A DNA stretch of 24,376 nt from Oscillospiraceae bacterium (lineage in GTDB: Bacteria > Bacillota > Clostridia > Oscillospirales > Oscillospiraceae). Below the pieces are notes generated by a model that was not told the DNA's origin, did no database searches, and saw only the letters and a program-made list of their open reading frames with translations. Made by a program: the position numbers and the translations under genes. The stretch covers positions 1-24,376 of the forward strand of contig JAGBGB010000099.1 in NCBI GenBank assembly GCA_017936205.1, given 5' to 3'. Shown in pieces: positions 1 through 7,860 of this stretch (within the stretch, counting starts at the first letter, position 1; each line of letters opens with the position of its first letter).

Positions 1-97
1 AGCAGTGCCATTCATGTTGACATCATTTCTTGACTTTGTCGAAAAACGCTTACACAAAATTTTCTGACCTACCGCCTGTATGGATTGCAATGGTTCC

Positions 98-126
98 CGG
101 AACGGCACATAGGCCGTTCCCTACGG
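98..126 (-). repeat. Orphan arm of a GTAGGG-type foldback element
   Basis: The sequence is self-complementary: GGAACGG (99-105) pairs with CCGTTCC (114-120), and it is followed by CTACGG. This matches the plan of the right arms of the foldback repeats elsewhere in the window, a self-pairing arm ending in CCCTACG. The flank further right (GTACGA then AAATCGG) also resembles the right flank of the copy at 5591-5804. No matching left arm is visible in bases 1-97; it may lie before the window start. The rest of 1-175 shows nothing else recognisable. Confidence 0.35.
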
Positions 127-175
127 TGTTGTACGAAGCACTCGTCCACAAATCGGGTTTTGGAGATAGCTATTC

Positions 176-206
176 GGGCTGCCGCACCTGGTTGGTGCGG
201 CAGCCC
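176..206 (-). terminator. Strong hairpin after the TraB lipoprotein gene
   Basis: A perfect 13-bp stem (GGGCTGCCGCACC at 176-188 with GGTGCGGCAGCCC at 194-206) and a 5-base loop, 17 bases past the stop codon of the minus-strand gene. The minus-strand sequence after the stem has no clear T run, so this is either an atypical terminator or an RNA-stabilising 3' hairpin. Confidence 0.55.
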
Positions 207-223
207 GTGGGATTATAGGGGGA

Positions 224-2593
224 TTATTCTGCGTAGCTTACAAGCTCTACGGTATAGCCGGCGGCACGGAGGCCGTCCAGCAGACCGCCGTCGGCAAGGA
301 GATGTGCCAGACCTACGGCATAGAAAACGGTCTTGCCGCTGCTCAGATAGCCCTTGGCGGTTTCGATCATTCCCTGATCACGGTCTGTGGACATGGCATT
401 CCAGTACTCCTCAAGGAGAGCCTTTTCTTCTGCGGTGGCATCAGAGGGAATGCTCATGCTGTCTACCATAGCGGTCTTCAGGGCTGCTTCGTCCCCTTGG
501 CACCACATCGCATACAGCTCCTCTACCTCGCGGATGTACTCGCTGCGAGAAGATGCCAGAACAGATGCCAGCAGGCACTGCTGCAGCTCATCGGAGAAGC
601 CGGTGAGCATCTGCATTTGGGATTCCATGCTTTCCACATTCAGGATCTCCTTGCCTGCCTTCTCAGCCAGCTCCAGCAGTCTCATATCCATGCCCTTGTC
701 TGCGACCAAGGTCTTCTGTCCTGCAAGCATAGCATTGGCAATGGTGGTTTCCCACATAGAGACCTTCATGAGCTCCGCAGTGGCGTTATACTCGCCGCAA
801 TACTTCAGATACCTTACAGCAGCATCATACACTTCCTCATCCAGATGGTCAGCTGCAGTGGTTCCGTCTGTGTACAGCATCATGGAGGCGATCATCTGGG
901 CGAAGTTCTCGTCCTCTGCCATAGCCTCTGCACTCTTGTTCATGTCGAATTCCACTGCCAGTGCATCTGCTGCATCGAAGGCGGTGTAAACCTCCTGAGG
1001 CAGGAAGGCAGTCTTCTCGTCGCCTACATGGATGGTACCCAGGAGCCAGAGCTCGTTACCGCTCTCATCGGTCACACGATAGAACAAAGGCGTGGCTTTC
1101 TCTTCCGGTTCAGCCTCAGGAAGGGCTTCCTCGGTGATCTGCCCATAAACAGTGGGATCACAAGCATCGAAGCCTCCGTAGATCTGCTGACTCAGCACAT
1201 AGTTTGCACCCTCAATGGTGTGAACGCCCTGGAATTCCACGCTGTAGGAGCTGGGCAGCCGGGTATCCTTGTCAATGCCCATATAGCCCTTGAGCTCCTT
1301 GTGCTCGTAGGCAGAGGCGCTGTCGTCCAGAACAGTGTTGTCACCGAAGATGTCCTGCATGGTCATGGACTTGAAGTAGTTCAGGCAGTCCTCGTTATCA
1401 GAGGTAAACTCCAACAGATAGCCTTCTCCCAGATCATGGAGCTCAGCACCTGTGAGCCATTCGCCGGTAGAAAGGTACTCGGTGAAAATGTTGTACATCC
1501 CTTCGCTGTAGCTTGCAGCATCCAGAGCACCTTCGTCGGACAGCTCACCGTTGACATAGTAGCTGTAATTGCCCTTAGCGAACTGCTCCTCGGTTACATA
1601 GGTCTGCTGTCCGTCCTGGGTGACTTCCGTAATATTGTTGCTGATCTTTGCAACATAGCTTGCACCCTCGCCATATTCTGCGGCAGCGGTGCTGGTCTGT
1701 GCTGCATAAGCCGCAGCCTGACTGCTAACGACCTTCATAAACTGGGTGCTCTTGGCAGTGGAGGCATACAGGTTGAAGGTTGCCTGCTCCAACAGACGGG
1801 GAGCCTCTACATCACTGAGGAGGGTATAATCTGCTGCATCTGCGGGGGCTTCGGCAGAAAGACTTGCCTCTGCCTGAGCATCAATGACGGTCTTGTAGCT
1901 GACGGTAACCTCTGCTGCGCCCTGAATGTAGGAGGCAGAGTAGCGCATTTCTACAAAGGTGCCGTTCTCGATCTTGGCAGAAGCCTCTGCGCTGATCAGC
2001 TCGGCATAGTCTGCTGCGACCCAGCTCTCCAAAGCAGTCGGCGCAGAGAACTTCAACAGGGTAGAAATGCCGCTGTTGATGGTTTCTACTTCACCGAAGT
2101 TTGCAGCATCGAAGAGGCACAGGGGGATCTGACGGGCAAGGTAGTCCTCGTCATTGGTTTCTTCCTTGTGCTTTGCCTCGCCGAAGGTAGCATAGGTCAC
2201 ACCGGACAGATACTGCTCCGTGTAATCAAAGTCAGACAGATAGCTCTCGTCGCTGAAGGTCAGCTTGCCTTCGATCTTAGCAAGGAGCTCCCCTTGCAGA
2301 CCCTCATAGATGGCAGTAGCCTTGTCTTGACGGCTGTAGCTTTCTCCGTTGACGGTATAGCCCTCTTCCGCTTCGATGTCCATGTGGACGGCAGTGGCTT
2401 CCAGCAGAGCTTCACCGGCCTGAGCAAAAAGCTCCTGCTCCGTAAGCTCACCCTGGGTGGTAGGCTCCGTAGTCTCTGTGGGAGCTTCAGAAGGAGCCTG
2501 TGTAGTCTCTGTAGGCTCTGTGTCTGCTCCGCAGGCTGTCAAGCTCAGAAGCATAGCTGCAGCCAGCAGAAACGCGATCCATTTTTTGAACAT
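224..2593 (-). CDS. TraB/GumN-family lipoprotein with a long N-terminal extension
   Basis: A 789-residue predicted lipoprotein. The start chosen is the ATG at 2593, preceded by AAAGAAGGAAAC; it gives a signal peptide ending in the lipobox LTAC (Cys21). A longer frame upstream lacks these features and overlaps the promoter. After an acidic T/E/P-rich linker, residues ~45-500 form two regions of similar style, rich in beta-strand and alanine, resembling lipoprotein domains of unknown function. Residues ~503-789 are a TraB/GumN domain: the early motif GTIHVG and the late motif YAVGLAHL are both present. TraB/Tiki-like proteins are known or proposed metal-dependent proteases, but the substrate here is unknown. 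The domain is at the extracytoplasmic face if the lipobox is used. It is transcribed alone, divergent from the surface protein gene. The TraB assignment is firm; the role of the N-terminal part is unknown. Confidence 0.88.
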   Translation of the reverse strand: MFKKWIAFLLAAAMLLSLTACGADTEPTETTQAPSEAPTETTEPTTQGELTEQELFAQAGEALLEATAVHMDIEAEEGYTVNGESYSRQDKATAIYEGLQGELLAKIEGKLTFSDESYLSDFDYTEQYLSGVTYATFGEAKHKEETNDEDYLARQIPLCLFDAANFGEVETINSGISTLLKFSAPTALESWVAADYAELISAEASAKIENGTFVEMRYSASYIQGAAEVTVSYKTVIDAQAEASLSAEAPADAADYTLLSDVEAPRLLEQATFNLYASTAKSTQFMKVVSSQAAAYAAQTSTAAAEYGEGASYVAKISNNITEVTQDGQQTYVTEEQFAKGNYSYYVNGELSDEGALDAASYSEGMYNIFTEYLSTGEWLTGAELHDLGEGYLLEFTSDNEDCLNYFKSMTMQDIFGDNTVLDDSASAYEHKELKGYMGIDKDTRLPSSYSVEFQGVHTIEGANYVLSQQIYGGFDACDPTVYGQITEEALPEAEPEEKATPLFYRVTDESGNELWLLGTIHVGDEKTAFLPQEVYTAFDAADALAVEFDMNKSAEAMAEDENFAQMIASMMLYTDGTTAADHLDEEVYDAAVRYLKYCGEYNATAELMKVSMWETTIANAMLAGQKTLVADKGMDMRLLELAEKAGKEILNVESMESQMQMLTGFSDELQQCLLASVLASSRSEYIREVEELYAMWCQGDEAALKTAMVDSMSIPSDATAEEKALLEEYWNAMSTDRDQGMIETAKGYLSSGKTVFYAVGLAHLLADGGLLDGLRAAGYTVELVSYAE

Positions 2594-2627
2594 TATGTTT
2601 CCTTCTTTCCTTTTAGAATCATGAAGT

Positions 2628-2656
2628 ATTCTATCATTGCAAAGAAGAAAAGTCAA
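2628..2656 (-). promoter_or_regulatory. Promoter of the TraB lipoprotein gene
   Basis: On the minus strand, TTGACT (2656-2651), a 17-bp spacer and TAGAAT (2633-2628) lie about 35 bases before the ATG at 2593. The match to the housekeeping consensus is 5/6 and 5/6. Confidence 0.7.
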
Positions 2657-2737
2657 GGATAATATTACAGACTGTTGTCTTTACAAGAACAAACGTATCT
2701 CTTCGGAGGACAACTGTATTATTTTGTTTTCCTGATA

Positions 2738-2766
2738 TTGACAAGCATTTTTTTACATGGTAAAGT
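2738..2766 (+). promoter_or_regulatory. Promoter of the secreted repeat-protein gene
   Basis: TTGACA (2738-2743), a 17-bp spacer and TAAAGT (2761-2766), about 80 bases before the ATG at 2849. The -35 box is perfect and the -10 box is 4/6. No other gene lies in the interval. Confidence 0.65.
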
Positions 2767-2848
2767 AGTAAATAAGAATAAGGTCGAAGACTTTTCTCGG
2801 GAAAAATCTTGGTTTTATTTGCTATTTCTGATACAGGAGGAGATTTCT

Positions 2849-5530
2849 ATGAAGCGTTCCCCAAAACAAAAGCTGCGAAGCTGTTCCCTTCGGCTCTTGA
2901 GTCTTGTGCTGGCGGTAGTGCTGCTTACAAGCTGCATCCCCCCGATCCTCGCCGCAACCCCCTCATCCACAGCCAACGCAAGTGCAACTCTGGCGTATAC
3001 CCTCAATGGTCTGCCCTTAGGCAGAGCCATTCAGAACTTCTACGTAGGTGCCACCTATGTGTACATCACTCAGAGAGTGGATGCAACCACCTACCTATCC
3101 CGCTTGCAGATCAATGGAAAAACTGCCACCTATGTTGACCGCATGACCTTCACCAACTGCGGTCACGGCCAGTCCCTGGACTTCTACACCTACGGTGGAA
3201 AGGAGTACTTCTACATGGGCTGTAAGGCGGAAACTGCCACCACCTACAACTGGTCTGTGCAGGTAGCCCGCTTGCAGTATCAGGCAGGAAAGACCTATGA
3301 CTATACGGATCTGAACCGTATGTCCTACATGAACTATGCCAATAAATCCGCCTCCCGCTTGGGAACCACCTATCGTGTGGCCTGCGGTGTCAACGGCAAC
3401 TATACCATTTTCCGCATCCAGACCGAGGAGGGCACTGTGACCTACTCCGGCTACAACACCAACAAGCTCAACGCCCTGCTGGATGCCAGCAAGTCTGTGC
3501 GGATGGACAGCGCCGATGCCAAGGCTGCTTGCTCCTTCTCCTTCACCCAGAGCGGTACGGGGATCATCCGTCCCAACGGATCCTTCCAGGGCATTGATAT
3601 GTCCTCCACCAAGAGCATCTACCTCTCCGGCGGTGGTCATGGAGATACTCCTCAGATTGCTCGTATGAACTCCTCCGGCAGCTATCTGAAGCTGATCAAG
3701 GTTACGAATGTTGGCGCTCTGGAGATTGAAGGTGTGCAGTGCAAGCGTGGTAATGTATACTTCGTCATCGTCCCCGGCACCACTGCTGCAGAGAAGAAGG
3801 ACTACCATAAGATCTATTATATTAAGGAAAGCACCTTCGGCATTACCCACACCATCAGTAACATTGCCGGCAAGGCTGCTACCTGCACCTCCACCGGTCT
3901 GTCCGACGGAGCCAAGTGTACCACCTGCTCCCAGCTCTTGGATGTGCAGGAGGTCCTGCCCAAGCTGGCACACACTGTAGTAGATGTTGCCGAAGTCCCT
4001 GCCACCTGTACCACGGAGGGCACTACCGCGGGTACCAAGTGCTCTGTGTGTAATACCATCCTCAGCGGCTGCACTACCGTTGCTGCCACAGGACATACGG
4101 TACAGGAGATCCCCGGCGTGGAGGCAACCTGTACAGACAACGGTGTGACTGCAGGCTCCAAATGTACCACCTGCGGGCTCATCCTCAGCGGCGGCCAGGT
4201 CATTGAGGCAACAGGCCACAAGGTCATAGAGGTTCCCGCTGTGGAAGGAAACTGCCTAACCGAGGGCAGAACTGCCGGAACCAAGTGTGAGGTTTGTGAT
4301 GTCATCCTCAGTGGCTGTGAGGTCATTGAGGCAGCCGGACACAGTGTGGCGGTGATCCGTGGAACCCCTGCAAGCTGTCTGAATTCCGGTCTGTCTGACG
4401 GAGAGATCTGTGAGCTCTGCGGACAGGTGCTGAAGGAGCAGGAGATCCTGCCCCGACTGGGCCATGATTACAGCTATGTGAACAACGGCGATACCCATAC
4501 CGCCTCCTGCAGCCGCTGTGATAAGGTCTCCACCACTGCCCACAGCTACGAAGCAGGTACTTGTATCTGCGGCGCAGCACAGCAGACAGATGCCACTGTA
4601 GACAGCAGTATCGTGATCAATCATACTCTGAATCTGGCAAGTGATATTTCTGTAAACTATGCAGTCAAAGCAGAACTTTTGAAGGATTATGTAAACCATC
4701 GTTTGGTATGTGAGATTCCTGTTTACGAAGGACACACCCAAGTAGGCAGCACAACCGTGACTCTTGCACCTGTTCTGAATGGCAGCTATTATTACTACAC
4801 CCTGACCGGTCTGACCGCAGTGCAGATGGGTGATGTGGTCGAAGCCAAGCTCCATATGGAGAAGAACGGTGAAGCCTTTGTTTCCAGCATCGACAGCTAC
4901 AGTGTGGCTCAGTATGCCTACTCCCAGCTCAACAAAGAAGGCACCTCAGAGGCTCTGAAGAAGCTGTGTGTAGACCTGCTCCGCTACGGCACAGAGGCAC
5001 AGCTTTACAAGGGCTACCGTGAAATGGATTTGGTAGATGCTGTTCTGACCCATGAGCAGGCAGCATACGCTTCTGATTTGAATGCTGTTTCCTTTGGGAA
5101 CAACAACCTGACCCTTGCCGATCTGGATAACCCTGTGATCAGCTGGGTGGGCAAGGCTCTGGACTTGGATTCCAAGGTAGGTTTGAAGTATATTTTTGAC
5201 ACTGCCAACTACAGCGGCAGAGTGGAAGACCTGTCGTTAAAATTGAGTTATGTAAACCACGAAGGAAAGACCGTAACAGCAGAGATCAAGACTGCAGAGG
5301 CCTATGGAAACAGCGAAGGTCGTTATGCCTTCACCTTTAACGGCTTGCTGGCAGCTGAACTCCGCACCGTAGTGGATGCAGCCATCTATGAAGGAGATAC
5401 TCAATTGTCTCAGACCCTCCGCTACAGTGCCGACACCTACGGCAACAACAAAACCGACCAGCTCCTGACCCTGTGCCGTGCTCTCTTCGCCTACTCCGAC
5501 ACCGCAAAAACCTACTTCGTAGGGAAATGA
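2849..5530 (+). CDS. Secreted surface protein with five 41-residue CxxC repeats
   Basis: An 893-residue exported protein. The ATG at 2849 follows an excellent AGGAGG at 2835-2840; the open frame continues upstream to 2675 but without a signal peptide there. Residues 1-36 are a signal peptide; both LTSC (Cys29, lipobox-like) and ILA-A (Ala35, signal peptidase I) could be used. Residues ~45-330 are Tyr/Thr/Gly-rich and probably beta-structured. Residues ~344-545 hold five tandem 41-residue units of the form ATC-x(5)-G-x(4)-KC-x2-C, ending in a His-containing linker. Residues ~588-893 contain two related modules, each ending near YGTEAQLY or FAYSDTAKTYF, a type common in secreted proteins of gut Clostridia. 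No LPXTG signal and no catalytic motif was seen. An extracellular binding or adhesion role is inference. A hairpin terminator follows at 5546. Confidence 0.85.
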   Translation: MKRSPKQKLRSCSLRLLSLVLAVVLLTSCIPPILAATPSSTANASATLAYTLNGLPLGRAIQNFYVGATYVYITQRVDATTYLSRLQINGKTATYVDRMTFTNCGHGQSLDFYTYGGKEYFYMGCKAETATTYNWSVQVARLQYQAGKTYDYTDLNRMSYMNYANKSASRLGTTYRVACGVNGNYTIFRIQTEEGTVTYSGYNTNKLNALLDASKSVRMDSADAKAACSFSFTQSGTGIIRPNGSFQGIDMSSTKSIYLSGGGHGDTPQIARMNSSGSYLKLIKVTNVGALEIEGVQCKRGNVYFVIVPGTTAAEKKDYHKIYYIKESTFGITHTISNIAGKAATCTSTGLSDGAKCTTCSQLLDVQEVLPKLAHTVVDVAEVPATCTTEGTTAGTKCSVCNTILSGCTTVAATGHTVQEIPGVEATCTDNGVTAGSKCTTCGLILSGGQVIEATGHKVIEVPAVEGNCLTEGRTAGTKCEVCDVILSGCEVIEAAGHSVAVIRGTPASCLNSGLSDGEICELCGQVLKEQEILPRLGHDYSYVNNGDTHTASCSRCDKVSTTAHSYEAGTCICGAAQQTDATVDSSIVINHTLNLASDISVNYAVKAELLKDYVNHRLVCEIPVYEGHTQVGSTTVTLAPVLNGSYYYYTLTGLTAVQMGDVVEAKLHMEKNGEAFVSSIDSYSVAQYAYSQLNKEGTSEALKKLCVDLLRYGTEAQLYKGYREMDLVDAVLTHEQAAYASDLNAVSFGNNNLTLADLDNPVISWVGKALDLDSKVGLKYIFDTANYSGRVEDLSLKLSYVNHEGKTVTAEIKTAEAYGNSEGRYAFTFNGLLAAELRTVVDAAIYEGDTQLSQTLRYSADTYGNNKTDQLLTLCRALFAYSDTAKTYFVGK
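3878..4492 (+). repeat. Five in-frame 123-bp tandem repeats (CxxC units)
   Basis: The first conserved cysteine codon of each unit lies at 3884, 4007, 4130, 4253 and 4376, an exact 123-bp period with no length change. Units share ATC/GNC/ASC, then a TxG turn, then a C-x2-C pair except in the last unit, which also has C-x2-C (CELCG). The units have diverged in sequence, so they are not a recent duplication. Confidence 0.9.
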
Positions 5531-5545
5531 TCTCCCTATAGCCTC

Positions 5546-5586
5546 AAAGCCGCCGAGGAGCCCCAAACGCTCCCTGGCGGCTTTTT
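5546..5586 (+). terminator. Rho-independent terminator of the surface-protein gene
   Basis: AAAGCCGCC (5546-5554) pairs perfectly with GGCGGCTTT (5576-5584), with an additional partial inner stem, and runs into TTTTT. It begins 15 bases past the stop codon at 5530. Confidence 0.85.
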
Positions 5587-5590
5587 CCAA

Positions 5591-5804
5591 GTCAAATTCC
5601 GATTTTCCGCACAGTTTGATGTATCGCTGCGTAGGGGCGCGCATTGCGCGTCCGGTTCATGGCGTAACGCCATGAACACAAAAACAACCGAAAATGATGT
5701 AATTTCTCCAAAAAACGAAACATTTTTCACAACCACCAATTCTTGGTGGTTGTCGGACGCGCAATGCGCGCCCCTACGAATGGTACGATGAATCGGAATT
5801 TGAC
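5591..5804 (+). repeat. Foldback repeat, copy A (complete)
   Basis: A 214-bp element. The outermost ends are a perfect 14-bp inverted repeat (GTCAAATTCCGATT at 5591-5604; complement at 5791-5804). Inside are 25-bp inverted arms (5630-5654 and 5754-5778, beginning CGTAGGGGCGCGC). Between them lie two smaller hairpins: GTTCATGGCG/CGCCATGAAC (5655-5677) and CAACCACCAA/TTGGTGGTTG (about 5730-5752). Related copies occur at 18416-18626 and 24124-24299. It sits exactly between two converging terminators. It has no credible coding capacity; short frames through it recur only because the repeat recurs. Its size and ends resemble a non-autonomous MITE-like element, but no transposase for it is visible here. 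Confidence 0.85.
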
Positions 5805-5818
5805 GTTGGAATTGGAAA

Positions 5819-5853
5819 CTGCCCTTCGTGATGGTTCGGATCACGGAGGGCAG
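5819..5853 (-). terminator. Terminator of the flavin/Rnf-like operon
   Basis: CTGCCCTTCGTGAT (5819-5832) pairs with ATCACGGAGGGCAG (5840-5853) with one G-T pair; on the minus strand the stem is followed by a short T-rich stretch. It begins about 21 bases past the last stop codon of the operon. Confidence 0.75.
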
Positions 5854-5874
5854 CCTTGTTGTTTCAGATTGGGA

Positions 5875-6312
5875 TCATAAAAGAATGCCTGCAAAGGCTT
5901 GGAAGGCGAGGTACAGACCGAAGGCGCTGATCACAGGAGCCAGCTTGGCTGAGGGGCCGGTGGACAGGCGATCCTGAATGGAGCTAAAGAGCCATGTAAC
6001 CAGCGTAAAGACTGCACCACCAATGAGAGCGATCTTCCAGCACTGTGCAAGACTGACCACTCCTGCTGCCAGAGGCAGAATGCCGAAACTGAGCACCGCA
6101 AACAGAGGAATGCAGATATAGCAGCGGCAAGCACCGGGAGCCAGATAATGATCCAACAGTAAAGCGATCAAGCTAAGCAGAACCATATTGGGAATGCTCC
6201 ACTTAGGAAGAACCATAGCAGGGCCGAAGGTGCGCAGCAGTACCATGGCAGCCATAGCAAGGGTCAGAATAACGACCAGCATAAGGTTGAGGAAATAGGT
6301 TTTCTGTTTCAT
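5875..6312 (-). CDS. Small membrane protein ending the Rnf-like operon
   Basis: A 145-residue hydrophobic protein with about four membrane segments (residues ~8-27, 42-58, 66-90, 94-111) and a hydrophobic C-terminus. The ATG at 6312 is chosen because GGGGAGG lies just before it, inside the end of rnfG; it starts 4 bases after the rnfG stop. A cysteine cluster C62-x-C64-x2-C67 sits at the start of a membrane segment, with another cysteine at 91. It occupies the position where rnfE/rnfA often follow rnfG, but it is shorter than those (~190-200 residues) and I do not see their conserved motifs. I do not recognise the family. It may help RnfC/D/G transfer electrons across the membrane, but that rests only on context. 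Confidence 0.8.
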   Translation of the reverse strand: MKQKTYFLNLMLVVILTLAMAAMVLLRTFGPAMVLPKWSIPNMVLLSLIALLLDHYLAPGACRCYICIPLFAVLSFGILPLAAGVVSLAQCWKIALIGGAVFTLVTWLFSSIQDRLSTGPSAKLAPVISAFGLYLAFQAFAGILL

Positions 6313-6316
6313 CACA

Positions 6317-6916
6317 TCAGCCTCCCCAAGAAGTTGCACCGGAATCCGCATCTGCTCCGGTGACGAAGGCAACCGCAGAGTTCACACTGCGGGCAATGGC
6401 CTTCGAGGTTACGGTTGCGCCGGTAATAGCATCTACCTCTACCCCGTCCCCGGTCTCTGCTTCCGCAGTTGCACCGCTGAAGGCATCTTCGCCGGTGGTC
6501 TTAATAGACACATCGCCGCCGGTATTCAGGAACTGTGCAAGGAATTCGTGGTCTGTCAGAGCCTCGGCGCCCAGTCCGCAGGTTTCGGACAGGTCAGTAA
6601 CGACGAGACCTGTAACCTTCCCTCCATTGTTGACACCTATCAGCATGGAGATCTCGCCGGCGTAGCCATAGACAGCGGTCTCGATGACAAAGCCATTGTC
6701 TGCCTTGAAAACACGGCGAATATTTGCATCCTCACCGGTATAGGGCTCCTCTGTAAATTCGCTGCTGCCGGGAAGAAGGGTCTGGGAATGCCACAGGAGA
6801 TTCATAGCGTCCTCGATTTCGCCCTTGCTCTTCAAGCCGTAGGACAGACCGAAGAGAATGGCAGAGCATAGGACGATTGCCAACAGGGGGATCAAAACAT
6901 TTTTCAGGGACTTCAT
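6317..6916 (-). CDS. rnfG: RnfG-like FMN-binding electron transfer subunit
   Basis: A 199-residue protein with one N-terminal membrane anchor (residues ~7-27) and an extracytoplasmic FMN-binding domain. The flavinylation motif is clear: D162-A-I-T-G-A-T-V-T170-S, matching the SGATxT site of RnfG/NqrC, where ApbE attaches FMN to the last threonine (Thr170 here). In Rnf and Nqr complexes this subunit carries covalent FMN between membrane and peripheral subunits. Its ATG overlaps the stop codon of rnfD by four bases (ATGA), so the two are translationally coupled. The ApbE enzyme needed to load the FMN is encoded three genes upstream in the same operon. A second SGAT at residues 147-150 has no Thr at the acceptor position. 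Confidence 0.88.
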   Translation of the reverse strand: MKSLKNVLIPLLAIVLCSAILFGLSYGLKSKGEIEDAMNLLWHSQTLLPGSSEFTEEPYTGEDANIRRVFKADNGFVIETAVYGYAGEISMLIGVNNGGKVTGLVVTDLSETCGLGAEALTDHEFLAQFLNTGGDVSIKTTGEDAFSGATAEAETGDGVEVDAITGATVTSKAIARSVNSAVAFVTGADADSGATSWGG

Positions 6917-7860
6917 GCTTTGGCACCTCCTTTTTTCACGCCGAAGCGTCTGGGGGCAGTATAACGGTCAAGGATCCACACCAGCGCATTCATCAGAAGG
7001 ATGGCGTAGGTCACACCCTCCGGGAACAGACCGTAGTAGCGGAACAATACCGTCAAGCCACCGCAGCCCAGACCGTAGAGGATCTGTCCCCAAGCCGTAG
7101 CCGGAGAGGTAGCATAGTCCGTTGCCATGAAGATGGCACCCAGCATCACACCACCGGACAGGAGGCTGTACAGCATCCACTGTACGGGAGCATCGGTTTT
7201 GTGGAAGATCAGGGTCAGCACTGCCACGGCTCCAAGGTAAGCTAAGGGGATCCGAGGTGAGATGACCTTCCTTACCACCAGATAGAAGCCGCCCAGAAGC
7301 AGGGCCAGAGCAGACAGCTCCCCGATAGAGCCGGGGCAATTGCCCATAAACATATCAAGAAGACTTTCTTCAGGCAGTGCGGGCATGACCATGTGGTGCA
7401 GAGGGGTGGCAGCAGTTACGCCGTCTACGCCCAGGGCAGCATAGCGAACCATTCCCACAGGATAGATCAGCATCATAAAAGCTCTTGCCAACAGTGCAGG
7501 GTTGAATACATTCTGTCCCAAACCGCCACACAACAGCTTAACCGCTAAAATGGCAAAGACGCTGCCCACGCCTGCCAGCCAATAGGGAACCGTAGAGGGC
7601 AGGGTCATGGCCAGAAGCAAGCCTGTAACCAAACAGGAGCAGTCGATCACCGTATTCCGCCTGCGGGTCAGCAGGCAGTACAGATACTCCGTTGCTACAG
7701 CACAGATCATGCAAACACCCACAACCGCCAGTGCACGCAGACCCAGTGCCCACACTCCCACCACAAGGGCAGGGAGCAGAGCAATGACCACATCCAGCAT
7801 CAGTCGGCTGGTGCGGAAATCCCCACGAATGTGAGGAGAGGAAGCTACAGTCAGTTTCAT
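6913..7860 (-). CDS. rnfD: RnfD-like membrane subunit
   Basis: A 315-residue integral membrane protein of the NqrB/RnfD family. The start is the ATG at 7860 (MKLTVASSPH), which overlaps the rnfC stop as ATGA; the upstream extension of the frame only mirrors rnfC. Family features seen: the N-terminal SSPHIR, the segment GQNVFNPALLARAF, and the motif DGVTAATPL, which corresponds to the FMN-threonine site of RnfD (SGATPL in others). About nine or ten hydrophobic segments run through the protein. In Rnf it holds FMN and riboflavin and passes electrons between RnfC and RnfG while coupling to ion movement. Here RnfA, RnfB and RnfE are absent from the operon, so its electron partners are uncertain. 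Confidence 0.9.
   Translation of the reverse strand: MKLTVASSPHIRGDFRTSRLMLDVVIALLPALVVGVWALGLRALAVVGVCMICAVATEYLYCLLTRRRNTVIDCSCLVTGLLLAMTLPSTVPYWLAGVGSVFAILAVKLLCGGLGQNVFNPALLARAFMMLIYPVGMVRYAALGVDGVTAATPLHHMVMPALPEESLLDMFMGNCPGSIGELSALALLLGGFYLVVRKVISPRIPLAYLGAVAVLTLIFHKTDAPVQWMLYSLLSGGVMLGAIFMATDYATSPATAWGQILYGLGCGGLTVLFRYYGLFPEGVTYAILLMNALVWILDRYTAPRRFGVKKGGAKA

Noticed and set aside
30..471. Short plus-strand frames at the window start
   Set aside because: No ribosome site, no recognisable product, and they run through the hairpin and the antisense end of the TraB gene.
302..2662. A 786-residue open frame antisense to the TraB lipoprotein
   Set aside because: It mirrors the codons of the real gene, has no recognisable domain, and its codons are odd; the opposite strand has a lipobox, ribosome site, promoter and TraB motifs.
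3095..4219. A 374-residue minus-strand frame inside the surface-protein gene
   Set aside because: It is rich in Gly/Ala/Val from reading the repeats backwards, with no ribosome site or family; the plus strand is clearly coding.
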